Source: Candidatus Woesebacteria bacterium GW2011_GWA1_38_8
GTDB taxonomy: Bacteria; Patescibacteriota; Microgenomatia; UBA8517
DNA length: 35,965 nt
Assembly (NCBI GenBank): GCA_000993025.1
Contig: LBVJ01000003.1
Location: 1-35,965, forward strand
Direction: 5' to 3'
The notes beneath the pieces are model-generated. The model did not search any database. It was not told where the DNA came from and saw nothing but the letters and a program-made list of their open reading frames with translations. This document shows positions 1 to 7,202 of the stretch, piece by piece (position 1 is the stretch's first letter; every line of letters starts with the position of its first letter). The translations under genes and the position numbers were made by a program.

Positions 1-35
1 GTAAAAATATTTTTTGACTTTATTTTTGTTTTCAT
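1..35 (-). CDS. rpmI: Start of ribosomal protein bL35 gene (partial, runs off left edge)
   Basis: An ATG on the minus strand opens a frame that reaches the window edge and begins MKTKIKSKNIF, a basic N-terminus like that of ribosomal protein L35. It lies 43 bases downstream of infC in the same direction, where rpmI sits in most bacteria (thrS-infC-rpmI-rplT). Only 11 codons are visible, so the call rests mainly on position; a short chance frame cannot be excluded. Confidence 0.5.
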   Translation of the reverse strand, partial: MKTKIKSKNIF

Positions 36-78
36 AACAATTTTGCTATTAAGCTATTTAACAATTGAATAGTGTATT

Positions 79-648
79 TTATCCCTCTTTTGGAGATTCT
101 TCAACAACCTTCTTTTTAACAACAGCTTTTGGGGAAATAACCATCATCAAATTCCTGCCCAAAAACTTAGGTTGCATGTCGATCCCAACACGTTCTCCAA
201 AACTCTTAGTAATCTTTGCAAGAAGATCGTATCCGAATTGCTTGCTGCCCAATTGCCTTCTTGTGAATTGCACTACTAAACGGACCTTGTCTTTATCTTC
301 CAAAAATTCCGTTACCCTTGCTAATCGGGTATTATAGTCATGTTCTCCGATAAAGGGAGAGAATCTTACTTCTTTTGTGTCTCCGCCTTTAACACCCCTT
401 TTTTCTTTTCTTGCCTTTTTTTCGATTTCGTATTTAAATTTACCCAGATCTACTATTTTTGCGACCGGAGGTTTTGCATTTGGCGCTACTTCTACAAGTG
501 TCAACCCTTCTTCGAGTGCTTTTTGTATAGCCTGATGTGTAGGAACAACACCCATCTGTTTCCCGTCTGAAGACACTACACGAAGCTCCGGAGCTTTTAT
601 CTGATGATTGATACGGTAATTAATTGTTTGTGGTTGCGCTCTTCTCAA
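79..648 (-). CDS. infC: Translation initiation factor IF-3
   Basis: IF-3 binds the 30S subunit, prevents premature 50S joining and helps select the initiator tRNA and start codon. The 189-residue product has the usual two domains: the N-domain (about 1-75, with NYRINHQI near the start and VEVAPNAKPPVAKI near 51-65) and the C-domain (about 90-175, with RLVVQFTRRQ). A lysine-rich tail follows. The start codon is TTG: the frame upstream is closed by a stop 24 bases before it, and the next ATG would remove conserved N-domain sequence. No Shine-Dalgarno sequence precedes it. Non-ATG starts are known for infC in other bacteria, where they allow autoregulation by IF-3; the same may apply here by inference. 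It lies downstream of thrS and a REP-like repeat, and upstream of rpmI. Confidence 0.96.
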   Translation of the reverse strand: MRRAQPQTINYRINHQIKAPELRVVSSDGKQMGVVPTHQAIQKALEEGLTLVEVAPNAKPPVAKIVDLGKFKYEIEKKARKEKRGVKGGDTKEVRFSPFIGEHDYNTRLARVTEFLEDKDKVRLVVQFTRRQLGSKQFGYDLLAKITKSFGERVGIDMQPKFLGRNLMMVISPKAVVKKKVVEESPKEG

Positions 649-729
649 TTTGACTTGATTACTATTTTACAGACTTCATTATTGTTTGCAATAGCATTTT
701 AATTTTAATTTATACATTTCGCACACCCG

Positions 730-768
730 TTTACACACCCGTCGGGTGAACAAGCTTCACACCTGCCG
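730..768. repeat. REP-like palindromic repeat, copy A
   Basis: A 39-base sequence identical to the one at 5121-5159. It contains the near-palindrome CACCCGTCGGGTG, then GAACAAGCTTC, then CACACCTGCCG. It begins two bases beyond the thrS stop codon, between thrS and infC. An inverted related copy lies at 23464-23494. Because copy B adjoins the transposase gene at 5169-5837, these are probably the repeats that this transposase family acts on. Confidence 0.8.
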
Positions 769-769
769 G

Positions 770-2557
770 TTAGTTTATCGTTTTACGATCAATTTCTTCT
801 TTAATGTTTTTAATAAATTCTTCTAATTTCATTGAACCATAATCTTTACCTGATCTGCCTCTTTCGGAAACAGTGCCGTCTTTAACCTCCCGTTCACCAA
901 CAATTAACATATATGCCACTTTTTCCTTTTGCGCATCGCGGATTTTGGCACCCAGTGTTTCACTTCTGTCATCAAGTTCAACGCGGATGCTTTCGGTTTT
1001 TAACTTATCGACTACAGTCTTTGCATAACCCAATTGTTTATCGGTTATCGGCAGTACTTTCACCTGAACAGGTGTCAGCCATGTAGGAAAATTTCCGGCA
1101 TAATGTTCGATAAGAAGACCGATAAATCTTTCGTAACTTCCAAAAAGCGCGCGATGGAGCATGTATGGCGTCTCTTTTTCTCCCCTATCATTTGTATATT
1201 CTATTCCAAATTTTGCCGGTAAGTTAAAATCAAATTGAAGAGTTGAACATTGCCAAAGTCTTCCCAATGCATCTTTTATCTTAAAATCAAGCTTTGGGCC
1301 ATAAAATGCAGCCTCACCCTTTTCTTCTGTGAAATTAAGTTTACACTTATTAGCAACTTTTCTAAGAACTTTTTCTGTAAAATCCCACCCTGTGTCGTCT
1401 CCTGCATACTTGGTTTTATTATCCGGATCACGCAATGATAAAAATACCTGTACTTTGTCCATTTCAAAACCAAATGACTTATAAATATAAATAATAAAAT
1501 CAATTACCCTTTCGAGCTCTTCCTCAACTTGGTCCTTACGGCAAATAATGTGCGCATCATCTTGCGTAAACCCTCTTACTCTAATAAGTCCGGAAAGCTC
1601 GCCTTTTTTTTCGTATCTATATACAGTTCCACACTCCGCCCACCTAAGTGGCAGGTCGCGATATGATTTTGGGGTGGCGCTATATATTTGTAGATGAAAT
1701 GGACAATTCATCGGTTTGAGATAGTATTCTTCAGATACATCAACCTTCTTACCCTGCTGTTTTTCTTCCAATGCTTGTCCTGCTTCAAGTGGAGGATACA
1801 TGCTTGAATTGTAAAAATTAAGATGCCCTGAAGTTTTCCAGAGTTCGCTGTTTCCGATATGTGGCGTTCGGACCAGTCCATAACCATTTTTTAAATGTTC
1901 CTTATACCAAAAATCCTCGATCTCACGCCACAATATAGCTCCTTTCGGATGCCATAAAGGAAGTCCCAAACCCACTCTTTCGTCAATGTGGAAAAGATCC
2001 AATTCTTTACCTAATTTTCTATGATCCCTTTTTTTAGCTTCTTCAATGTTTTTTAAATATTCATCCAGCTCCTTTTGTGAAAAAAATGCTGTACCGTAAA
2101 TACGTGTAAGCATTTTATTTTTTTCATTGCCTCTCCAATAGGCTCCGGCAACCGATAATAGTTTAAAATACTTCAATTCCTTTTGGGGATTTTCAATATG
2201 CCCGCCTTTGCAAAGATCAATGAAGTTACCTGATTTATAAAGAGTTATCTTTTCACCCGATTTTGAATGCTCTTCGATAAGTTCTTTTTTATATGGATTG
2301 TTCTTGTACTGTTCTATGGCTTCACTGTTGCTGGTTTCAAGTTTTTCAAACATCCCCCACGATTTTACGATTTCCCTCATTCTCTCTTCAATTTTTGGCA
2401 AGTCGTCTTCGGAAATTTTCAGTTCATCAAAATCGTAGTAAAATCCGTCTTCTGTGGGGGGTCCGAGTGTCGGTTTAGCATTTGGAAATAATTCCAATAC
2501 AGCTGCCGCCATCAGATGGCTGGTAGAATGTCTTAAGTTTTCAAGTTTTATATCCAT
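770..2557 (-). CDS. thrS: Threonyl-tRNA synthetase without TGS domain
   Basis: Class II synthetase that charges tRNA-Thr. The 595-residue protein starts directly in the editing domain: the HxxxH motif is at H10/H14, and C116 and H120 (CKGGH) complete the site that clears mischarged Ser-tRNA. The catalytic core follows, with the zinc ligands C285, H336 and H468, motif 2 (RWAECGTVYRYE, about 305-316) and motif 3 near 465-485. The anticodon-binding domain fills about 495-590. E. coli ThrRS has 642 residues; the N-terminal TGS domain is missing here. A stop lies two codons upstream of the ATG, so no in-frame extension exists. A T-box-like leader precedes the gene, suggesting induction by uncharged tRNA-Thr. 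infC and rpmI follow. Confidence 0.97.
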   Translation of the reverse strand: MDIKLENLRHSTSHLMAAAVLELFPNAKPTLGPPTEDGFYYDFDELKISEDDLPKIEERMREIVKSWGMFEKLETSNSEAIEQYKNNPYKKELIEEHSKSGEKITLYKSGNFIDLCKGGHIENPQKELKYFKLLSVAGAYWRGNEKNKMLTRIYGTAFFSQKELDEYLKNIEEAKKRDHRKLGKELDLFHIDERVGLGLPLWHPKGAILWREIEDFWYKEHLKNGYGLVRTPHIGNSELWKTSGHLNFYNSSMYPPLEAGQALEEKQQGKKVDVSEEYYLKPMNCPFHLQIYSATPKSYRDLPLRWAECGTVYRYEKKGELSGLIRVRGFTQDDAHIICRKDQVEEELERVIDFIIYIYKSFGFEMDKVQVFLSLRDPDNKTKYAGDDTGWDFTEKVLRKVANKCKLNFTEEKGEAAFYGPKLDFKIKDALGRLWQCSTLQFDFNLPAKFGIEYTNDRGEKETPYMLHRALFGSYERFIGLLIEHYAGNFPTWLTPVQVKVLPITDKQLGYAKTVVDKLKTESIRVELDDRSETLGAKIRDAQKEKVAYMLIVGEREVKDGTVSERGRSGKDYGSMKLEEFIKNIKEEIDRKTIN

Positions 2558-2581
2558 AGGTTAAATTTAGCACACATATAA

Positions 2582-2760
2582 AACAAAAACGCGCCCTTCT
2601 TTTGCAGGATTCCGACTTTAGGTCGGAAGGTTCCATCCCGCTTCCATTTAGGCGCTTAATTCATTAATTCTTCACTTTACAGTTGGTGAGTCCGTATGCA
2701 ATCGCAAAGAACTTATGTACAAATGTAGTTTATCACAATTAAACTGAAGGATACAAGAGT
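2582..2760 (-). promoter_or_regulatory. T-box-like leader of thrS (tRNA-sensing)
   Basis: Read on the minus strand, the thrS leader holds a canonical-looking T-box antiterminator: helix GCGGGA/UCCUGC (2636-2641 with 2604-2609), the 7-base bulge UGGAACC (2629-2635) that would pair with the tRNA acceptor end, and the upper helix UUCCGAC/GUCGGAA closing a 5-base loop (2610-2628). A GC stem (2650-2655 with 2591-2596) followed by a U-rich run (2582-2590) looks like the terminator. An alternative GGAAG/CUUCC pairing would break both antiterminator helices. The upstream part (about 2665-2760) must be a short stem I; it contains ACU and ACC triplets that could be the Thr specifier, but I cannot fix which. 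The antiterminator geometry is seen directly; tRNA sensing is inferred. Confidence 0.72.
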
Positions 2761-2818
2761 GCGGATATGACACTATTTACTTGCTTGTCCTAAATTTTTC
2801 TACCTTTTCTTTTATCAC

Positions 2819-4630
2819 TTACCCTTTCAACCCTCTCTTCATTCTTTTCTCTTCCAGTTCATCTAAGATTACTTTTCTGATTCTAACCGATTTCGGAGTG
2901 ACCTCAACAAGCTCCGAGTCATCAATATATTCCAAACTTTCCTCCAAACTCATTATTTTGGGTGTATTGAAATGTTCCGATGTTCCATCTCCCTTCGATC
3001 TCATATTAGAAAGTTGTTTCTCTTTGCAGACGTTAACTCTAATATCTTCTTCTCTGGAATTTCTTCCCACGACTTGTCCTTTATAAACTTTTTCTGCCGG
3101 ACCATAAAAAAGCTGTCCTCTGTCCTGAATATTTACCAGTCCGTAGAGTTTTGTTTCCCCCGTTTCATGGGCAACGAGAGATCCCCAATCTCTTGTTCTT
3201 TGATATCCGTCATCCGGGAGAAAATCGTAAAAGGAGGTATTAATGATTCCCAAACCTTTTGTATCGGTAATGAATTCAGACCGGTATCCGATTAATTCCT
3301 TTGTAGCAATTGTAAATTCAAGATGAGTAATCCCTTCGTGAGATTGCATATTTGTGAGTTTGGCGTGACGAATACCCATTTTTTCCATAACAGCACCGCT
3401 ATATTCATCCGGTGTTTCAATCTCAACCAGTTCATATGGAGTTAAAGTTTTTCCGTCGATATTTTTATTAATAACATGCGGTCTTGATACTTGAAATTCA
3501 AAACCTTCCCTTCTCATCCTCTCAATAAGAATAGCCAAATGCAGTTCTCCTCTTCCCGATACGGTCCATGTTCCGTCAGGATTGTCCGAAACTTGAAGTG
3601 CAACATCTGTTTCCACCTCTTTATAAAGTCTTGCTCTGATCTGACTTGAGGTTTTAAATTCTCCTTCCTTGCCCCCAAAAGGAGAATTGTTAATCATAAA
3701 GACCATCTTTACTGTTGGTTCCTCGATATCAAGAAGAGGTAGAGCTATCGGGTTTTGGGGATCGGCAATTGTTTCTCCTATCGTTACATCGGTTATTCCC
3801 GATACCGCAACAATGTCTCCGGCTGACGCTTCTTTAACGTATTCTTTTTCCAATCCGGTAAAAGTTGCTATTGAAGTTATACGGCAGATCTTTATTTCTC
3901 CGCCTCGATTTATATGAGCAACATTTTGTCCATCAACAATTTTACCGCTATAAATTTTTCCGATAGCTATCCTGCCTTTATAATCGTCCCGGCCAAGAGT
4001 TGACACCCTCATCTGAAGCGGTTTATCAGAATTGGCTTTTGGGTCGGGTACATATTTTAATATTTCCTCAAATACAGGAGCAATGTCCTGCAAAACAGCC
4101 AGATCAGGTTCATATCCTGCTTTACCATCGCGACCTGAGGCATAAAGAACAGGAAAATATGCAGTGTCTTCACTAGCTCCTAATTCGATAAAAAGGTCAA
4201 ATGTTTTATTGACAACGTAAGATGGGCGGGCGTCTTTTTTGTCGATTTTGTTAACGACAACAATAATTTTTAACCCCATTTTCAAAGCTTGCTTCAAAAC
4301 AAACCTCGTTTGAGGCATTGGACCTTCTTTGGCATCAACTAATAGAAGTGCGCCATCAGCCATGGAAAGGACCCTCTCAACCTCTCCACCGAAATCCGCA
4401 TGACCGGGGGTGTCGATAATATTAATTTTTGTATCTTTGTAAATTATTGAGGCGTTTTTGGAAAATATTGTGATTCCTCTTTCTCTTTCCAGCTCATTTG
4501 AATCAAGGATCTGTTTCGTATCGGTAAGATCTTTATTAAGATGAGTATTTGATTGACGCAGAAGCGCATCCACCAGAGTGGTTTTTCCATGGTCAACGTG
4601 GGCAATGATTGCAACATTTTTTATCTTCAT
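2819..4630 (-). CDS. typA: Translational GTPase TypA/BipA
   Basis: Ribosome-binding GTPase of the elongation-factor family, linked in other bacteria to 50S assembly and stress or low-temperature growth. The 603 residues match the usual length. The G domain shows G1 AHVDHGKTT (10-18), the RGITI switch I region (51-55), G3 DTPGH (73-77) and G4 NKID (127-130). EF-G-like domains and the TypA-specific C-terminal region follow, including GYRSEFITDTKG and YKGQVVGRNSREEDI. The protein ends in a basic tail. It sits upstream of the T-box leader and thrS on the same strand, with about 190 bases between. A terminator at 4661-4692 separates it from the tRNA-Ala transcript upstream. Confidence 0.97.
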   Translation of the reverse strand: MKIKNVAIIAHVDHGKTTLVDALLRQSNTHLNKDLTDTKQILDSNELERERGITIFSKNASIIYKDTKINIIDTPGHADFGGEVERVLSMADGALLLVDAKEGPMPQTRFVLKQALKMGLKIIVVVNKIDKKDARPSYVVNKTFDLFIELGASEDTAYFPVLYASGRDGKAGYEPDLAVLQDIAPVFEEILKYVPDPKANSDKPLQMRVSTLGRDDYKGRIAIGKIYSGKIVDGQNVAHINRGGEIKICRITSIATFTGLEKEYVKEASAGDIVAVSGITDVTIGETIADPQNPIALPLLDIEEPTVKMVFMINNSPFGGKEGEFKTSSQIRARLYKEVETDVALQVSDNPDGTWTVSGRGELHLAILIERMRREGFEFQVSRPHVINKNIDGKTLTPYELVEIETPDEYSGAVMEKMGIRHAKLTNMQSHEGITHLEFTIATKELIGYRSEFITDTKGLGIINTSFYDFLPDDGYQRTRDWGSLVAHETGETKLYGLVNIQDRGQLFYGPAEKVYKGQVVGRNSREEDIRVNVCKEKQLSNMRSKGDGTSEHFNTPKIMSLEESLEYIDDSELVEVTPKSVRIRKVILDELEEKRMKRGLKG

Positions 4631-4660
4631 AACACAAACAATAAATAGAAATTTATACCA

Positions 4661-4692
4661 AAATAAAAAGCCGAGTCTGTCTCGGCTTTATA
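4661..4692 (-). terminator. Rho-independent terminator before typA
   Basis: Perfect stem AAAGCCGAG/CTCGGCTTT (4667-4675 with 4681-4689), loop of five bases, followed on the minus strand by a T-rich run (4661-4669). It would end the minus-strand transcript that carries tRNA-Ala and the small membrane protein before typA starts. Confidence 0.8.
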
Positions 4693-4756
4693 CTGCCTGT
4701 ACATTCTACATTTTTTTTAGTGGATTAACAAGAAATATAGTAAATATTTCAGAAGG

Positions 4757-4978
4757 TCATCGCATCAGAATACTTCTTCTTGAAAGTTGTATCTGGGTTT
4801 CAGTTACTATGTCGGCGATCCATTTACCGACTACTGGCAATCCTCCCAAGATATGTAGCAATATCACTAATAGGGTGGAAATTAGAACAAACCCTATTGT
4901 TACTCCAAATGCCCACCCCATACCTGACACAAACCCGTCTCTTAATTTTGGATGCAGATCGGAAATTATCTTTTTCAT
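4757..4978 (-). CDS. Small membrane protein (DUF5665-like)
   Basis: The 73-residue product starts MKKIISDLHPKLRDGF, has one hydrophobic segment (about 20-45, GWAFGVTIGFVLISTLLVIL), then GGLPVVGKWIADIV and a polar tail with TQIQL. This LRDGF ... GLPVVG ... TQ layout resembles DUF5665 proteins as I remember them. The frame stays open for 22 further codons upstream, but that part is the reverse of tRNA-Ala, so the start at 4978 is preferred. It lies ten bases downstream of tRNA-Ala on the same strand, so both may share a transcript that ends at the 4661-4692 terminator. No function is known. Confidence 0.7.
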   Translation of the reverse strand: MKKIISDLHPKLRDGFVSGMGWAFGVTIGFVLISTLLVILLHILGGLPVVGKWIADIVTETQIQLSRRSILMR

Positions 4979-4987
4979 TTTTTTAAG

Positions 4988-5058
4988 TGGACCTAGGGAG
5001 AATCGAACTCCCGTCCTGTGACTGCCAGCCACATGTCCTACCATTGAACGACAGGCCC
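4988..5058 (-). tRNA. tRNA-Ala (GGC)
   Basis: Full cloverleaf. Acceptor GGGCCTG pairs with TAGGTCC and includes the G3-U70 pair that marks alanine tRNAs. The anticodon loop is CTGGCAG (anticodon GGC). The CCA end is not encoded. Confidence 0.93.
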
Positions 5059-5120
5059 ATTTCCATTCCTAAAAGAATTTTACTTGATTATATTGAATAA
5101 TAAAAGTATTTACAAAAACA

Positions 5121-5159
5121 TTTACACACCCGTCGGGTGAACAAGCTTCACACCTGCCG
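5121..5159. repeat. REP-like palindromic repeat, copy B (next to transposase)
   Basis: 39 bases identical to copy A at 730-768, in the same orientation. It ends nine bases beyond the stop codon of the transposase gene (5169). Centre CACCCGTCGGGTG can fold as a short hairpin. Confidence 0.82.
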
Positions 5160-5168
5160 CCACTTGCA

Positions 5169-5837
5169 CTATTCCAATATCAAATGTTCAATTCGTTTTA
5201 ATTCTCTTTGGTAATTTGCACGATTTTCAACAAACAGTTTATATTTTTCTTTTGAACCTGATAAATTTAATATCAAGTCGGTATTAATTAAATTGAATTT
5301 ATTAGGTGATAAATATTCTCTGAAGGAGTTGTAGGGATAAGATATAAGCTTTGGAAATTCAATTATATATGCGGTAACAGGATTAAGATGTATATATCTG
5401 CTTATGTGTAATAACTCATTATCTGTTGAAATGTATTTTGCCTTAAAAGGAGACAAAAATACTGTACCCAGTCGATCATACTTAACATTATAAAATCTTG
5501 CATAACTATTTTGGAAGTTGGATATGTAAGTTTTAACCCCGTTATCTGTTAATTGTTTAAGAATTAAATGATAGTGATTTGGCATAAAGGCATATGCAAG
5601 AATATCGACATAAGGATCGTCTTTGGGAATATTTTTCATATACTTCAGTTTGTCTTCAATGTTTAATCGCTGAAGAAATGAATAACGCATTGTTTGAGGA
5701 TATTTATAAAAATTTAGAATATTTAAAACTCTTGAAAGATCTTTAAGATTGCTAAAAAGATTAAATCCAGCAATAGATTTATTAAACACATGATAATGCT
5801 TACCAGTAGCCAGAACATCCTTTCTTTTATTAGACAT
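5169..5837 (-). CDS. REP-associated tyrosine transposase (Y1/HUH, IS200-like)
   Basis: Single-strand DNA transposase of the IS200/IS605-like HUH superfamily, REP-associated (RAYT) branch. The metal-binding HUH motif is HYH at 88-90 within AFMPNHYHLIL. The catalytic tyrosine is Y112 or Y116 (SYARFYN). The GTVFLSPFKAKYI and YIHLNPVTA segments (about 124-155) are typical of RAYT proteins. The length, 222 residues, is normal and the frame is intact. REP-like repeats flank it: copy B nine bases after the stop and a diverged copy about 55 bases before the start. No TnpB partner is present. RAYT proteins are thought to be domesticated and to spread REP sequences; activity here is inferred only. Confidence 0.9.
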   Translation of the reverse strand: MSNKRKDVLATGKHYHVFNKSIAGFNLFSNLKDLSRVLNILNFYKYPQTMRYSFLQRLNIEDKLKYMKNIPKDDPYVDILAYAFMPNHYHLILKQLTDNGVKTYISNFQNSYARFYNVKYDRLGTVFLSPFKAKYISTDNELLHISRYIHLNPVTAYIIEFPKLISYPYNSFREYLSPNKFNLINTDLILNLSGSKEKYKLFVENRANYQRELKRIEHLILE

Positions 5838-5892
5838 ACATAGAATACCGTATTTTCAGTATATTAAAGTTATGATGAGGTGTCTATCTGGT

Positions 5893-5913
5893 ACACCCGA
5901 TGGGTGTGAAGCT
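5893..5913. repeat. Diverged REP-like repeat upstream of the transposase
   Basis: Contains ACACCCGATGGGTGTGAAGC, a variant of the CACCCGTCGGGTG palindrome followed by the GTGAAGC segment seen in the other copies (in inverted order). With copy B it brackets the transposase gene. Confidence 0.6.
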
Positions 5914-5954
5914 ATTTTTGAAACATTGTTTGGTAACCCTGAATTTGCTGAGGG

Positions 5955-6028
5955 TGGACGCTGAGGGGCTCGAACCCCCGACCTCTTTCACGTCAAGAAA
6001 GCGCTCTAGCCAACTGAGCTAAGCGTCC
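5955..6028 (-). tRNA. tRNA-Val (GAC)
   Basis: Full cloverleaf. Acceptor GGACGCT/AGCGTCC, D stem GCTC/GAGC, anticodon stem CTTTC/GAAAG with loop TTGACGT (anticodon GAC). Discriminator A; CCA not encoded. Confidence 0.92.
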
Positions 6029-6123
6029 TAGTAACACTTCTTTAATCCATATTGAACTTACCAACCAACAATATTCTACCTAAGAAATTAACATATTACA
6101 ATAAAACACTAATAACAAATGTT

Positions 6124-6309
6124 TTATAAAGACGGTACTTCAATTATTTGTGTCAGCTTTCCTATTCTATTGTTTAAATAGTCTAATTTATTTGGTTCCA
6201 AACAGAGTCCCGTAACAGGATCGCGTTTCACTCTGCTCCTTTCCAATGCAAGCCGATCTCTTTCTTCTCTGGGTGATTCCATTTCACCTTTTTGAACTTT
6301 TCTTTCCAT
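6124..6309 (-). CDS. Small charged protein of unknown function behind an attenuator-like leader
   Basis: A 61-residue highly charged protein, starting MERKVQKGEMESPREE and containing RVKRDPVTGLCLEPNKLDYLNNRIGKLTQII. It has no membrane segment and one cysteine. I do not recognise the family. The start at 6309 is chosen because AGGGGG sits eight bases before the ATG; the GTG at 6318 would directly follow that motif with no spacing. It has one of the few good Shine-Dalgarno sequences in this window, and its leader can form mutually exclusive hairpins (6331-6441), so expression is probably controlled after transcription starts. The next gene upstream on the same strand ends at 6490. Confidence 0.6.
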   Translation of the reverse strand: MERKVQKGEMESPREERDRLALERSRVKRDPVTGLCLEPNKLDYLNNRIGKLTQIIEVPSL

Positions 6310-6330
6310 ATTACTCACCCCCTTTAGGGA

Positions 6331-6441
6331 ACTAAAAAACCTCTCGTGATGAGAGGTTGTATCTTTAATTTATTTACTTTTAGTGATCTATTTAACCCAT
6401 GAGTTCTCTCATCACGTTAAGTCAGTCCTGCTATGAGGACC
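6331..6441 (-). promoter_or_regulatory. Candidate attenuator leader with terminator and antiterminator
   Basis: On the minus strand a terminator hairpin AACCTCTC/GAGAGGTT (6338-6358, loop ATCAC) is followed by a T run just before the Shine-Dalgarno sequence of the 61-residue gene. About 50 bases upstream lies CGTGATGAGAG (6406-6416), exactly complementary over 11 bases to the terminator's 5' arm plus loop (6345-6355). The same upstream segment can instead fold locally as UUAAC...AUGAG-AGAA-CUCAU...GUUAA. A further hairpin GGTCCT/AGGACT (about 6424-6441) precedes it. These are the parts of a switch with terminator, antiterminator and anti-antiterminator states. I do not recognise a known riboswitch class. 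Confidence 0.65.
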
Positions 6442-6489
6442 TCCGTAATAATGATGGGAGATAATGTATACATATTAAGACAACGTTAT

Positions 6490-7131
6490 TTATCCCGCAG
6501 ATCTAGTCAAGTAATGATCGGCGGAAAGTAAGAATTTACTTCCATGCTTTTTATATTTGGACCAATAATTCTTTTTTTCAGCTCTTTTGTTGGCTGTGCC
6601 CATCCAAAGCGTTGCGTCCTCGACCTTGCTTCTGAAGGACCTGATAAATTCGACGATCCTTTCAAAGAAAAATACATGATAGACCCCGGGTTCTGCTCCT
6701 GAGACTTGCATTGCAGCCACAGAGATTTCCTTAGAAAGGTTTTGGGTTGACTGTGCCAGAAGCAACACTTCATCTGTTAACACTTTTAACTGCATCCGAA
6801 GCTCGTTTGTTCTTTTTTGGATAAGCACTCTTTCTTCCTGAAAAAGTCTTCTTTCAAAGGCAACCTGTGTTATAAGTTTATTGTTTTCCTCGTTCTTTTT
6901 TTTCAATTGAGGATTAAATTCGGCGGTAGTTCCTGGATAAAGCTCTCCCGATTGACCTCTGGTTGATTGAGGGCCGAAAAGCTGATCCATAAAATCCTGC
7001 GGCATTTTTGCAAAAAGGTCCTGTTTTAAAGAGTCTGCAGCAGATGAGCCTATGTCCTTAAATGTCTCGACGACATTGTTTGACTTTTGACCACGACTCT
7101 TACCTTGATTTTTATTCCCTAGATTTTTCAT
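6490..7131 (-). CDS. Conserved hypothetical protein with central coiled coil
   Basis: 213 residues with no signal peptide or membrane segment. The N-terminus is low complexity and basic (NLGNKNQGKSRGQKSNN). A segment with FAKMPQDFMDQLFGP follows (about 42-56). Residues 75-135 form a likely coiled coil (KKKNEENNKLITQVAFERRLFQEE and following). The C-terminal part, with YHVFFFERIVEFIRSFRSKVEDATLW, looks folded. I recall this layout from Microgenomates genomes (possibly DUF5660), but cannot verify the family. A -10-like TATTAT lies five bases before the ATG, suggesting a leaderless mRNA. Confidence 0.75.
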   Translation of the reverse strand: MKNLGNKNQGKSRGQKSNNVVETFKDIGSSAADSLKQDLFAKMPQDFMDQLFGPQSTRGQSGELYPGTTAEFNPQLKKKNEENNKLITQVAFERRLFQEERVLIQKRTNELRMQLKVLTDEVLLLAQSTQNLSKEISVAAMQVSGAEPGVYHVFFFERIVEFIRSFRSKVEDATLWMGTANKRAEKKNYWSKYKKHGSKFLLSADHYLTRSAG

Positions 7132-7202
7132 ACCCTATAATATATATTAGTATAGCAATTCTACAACAAAATCTAAAAAAAATCAATCTTAATACTATGA
7201 AA

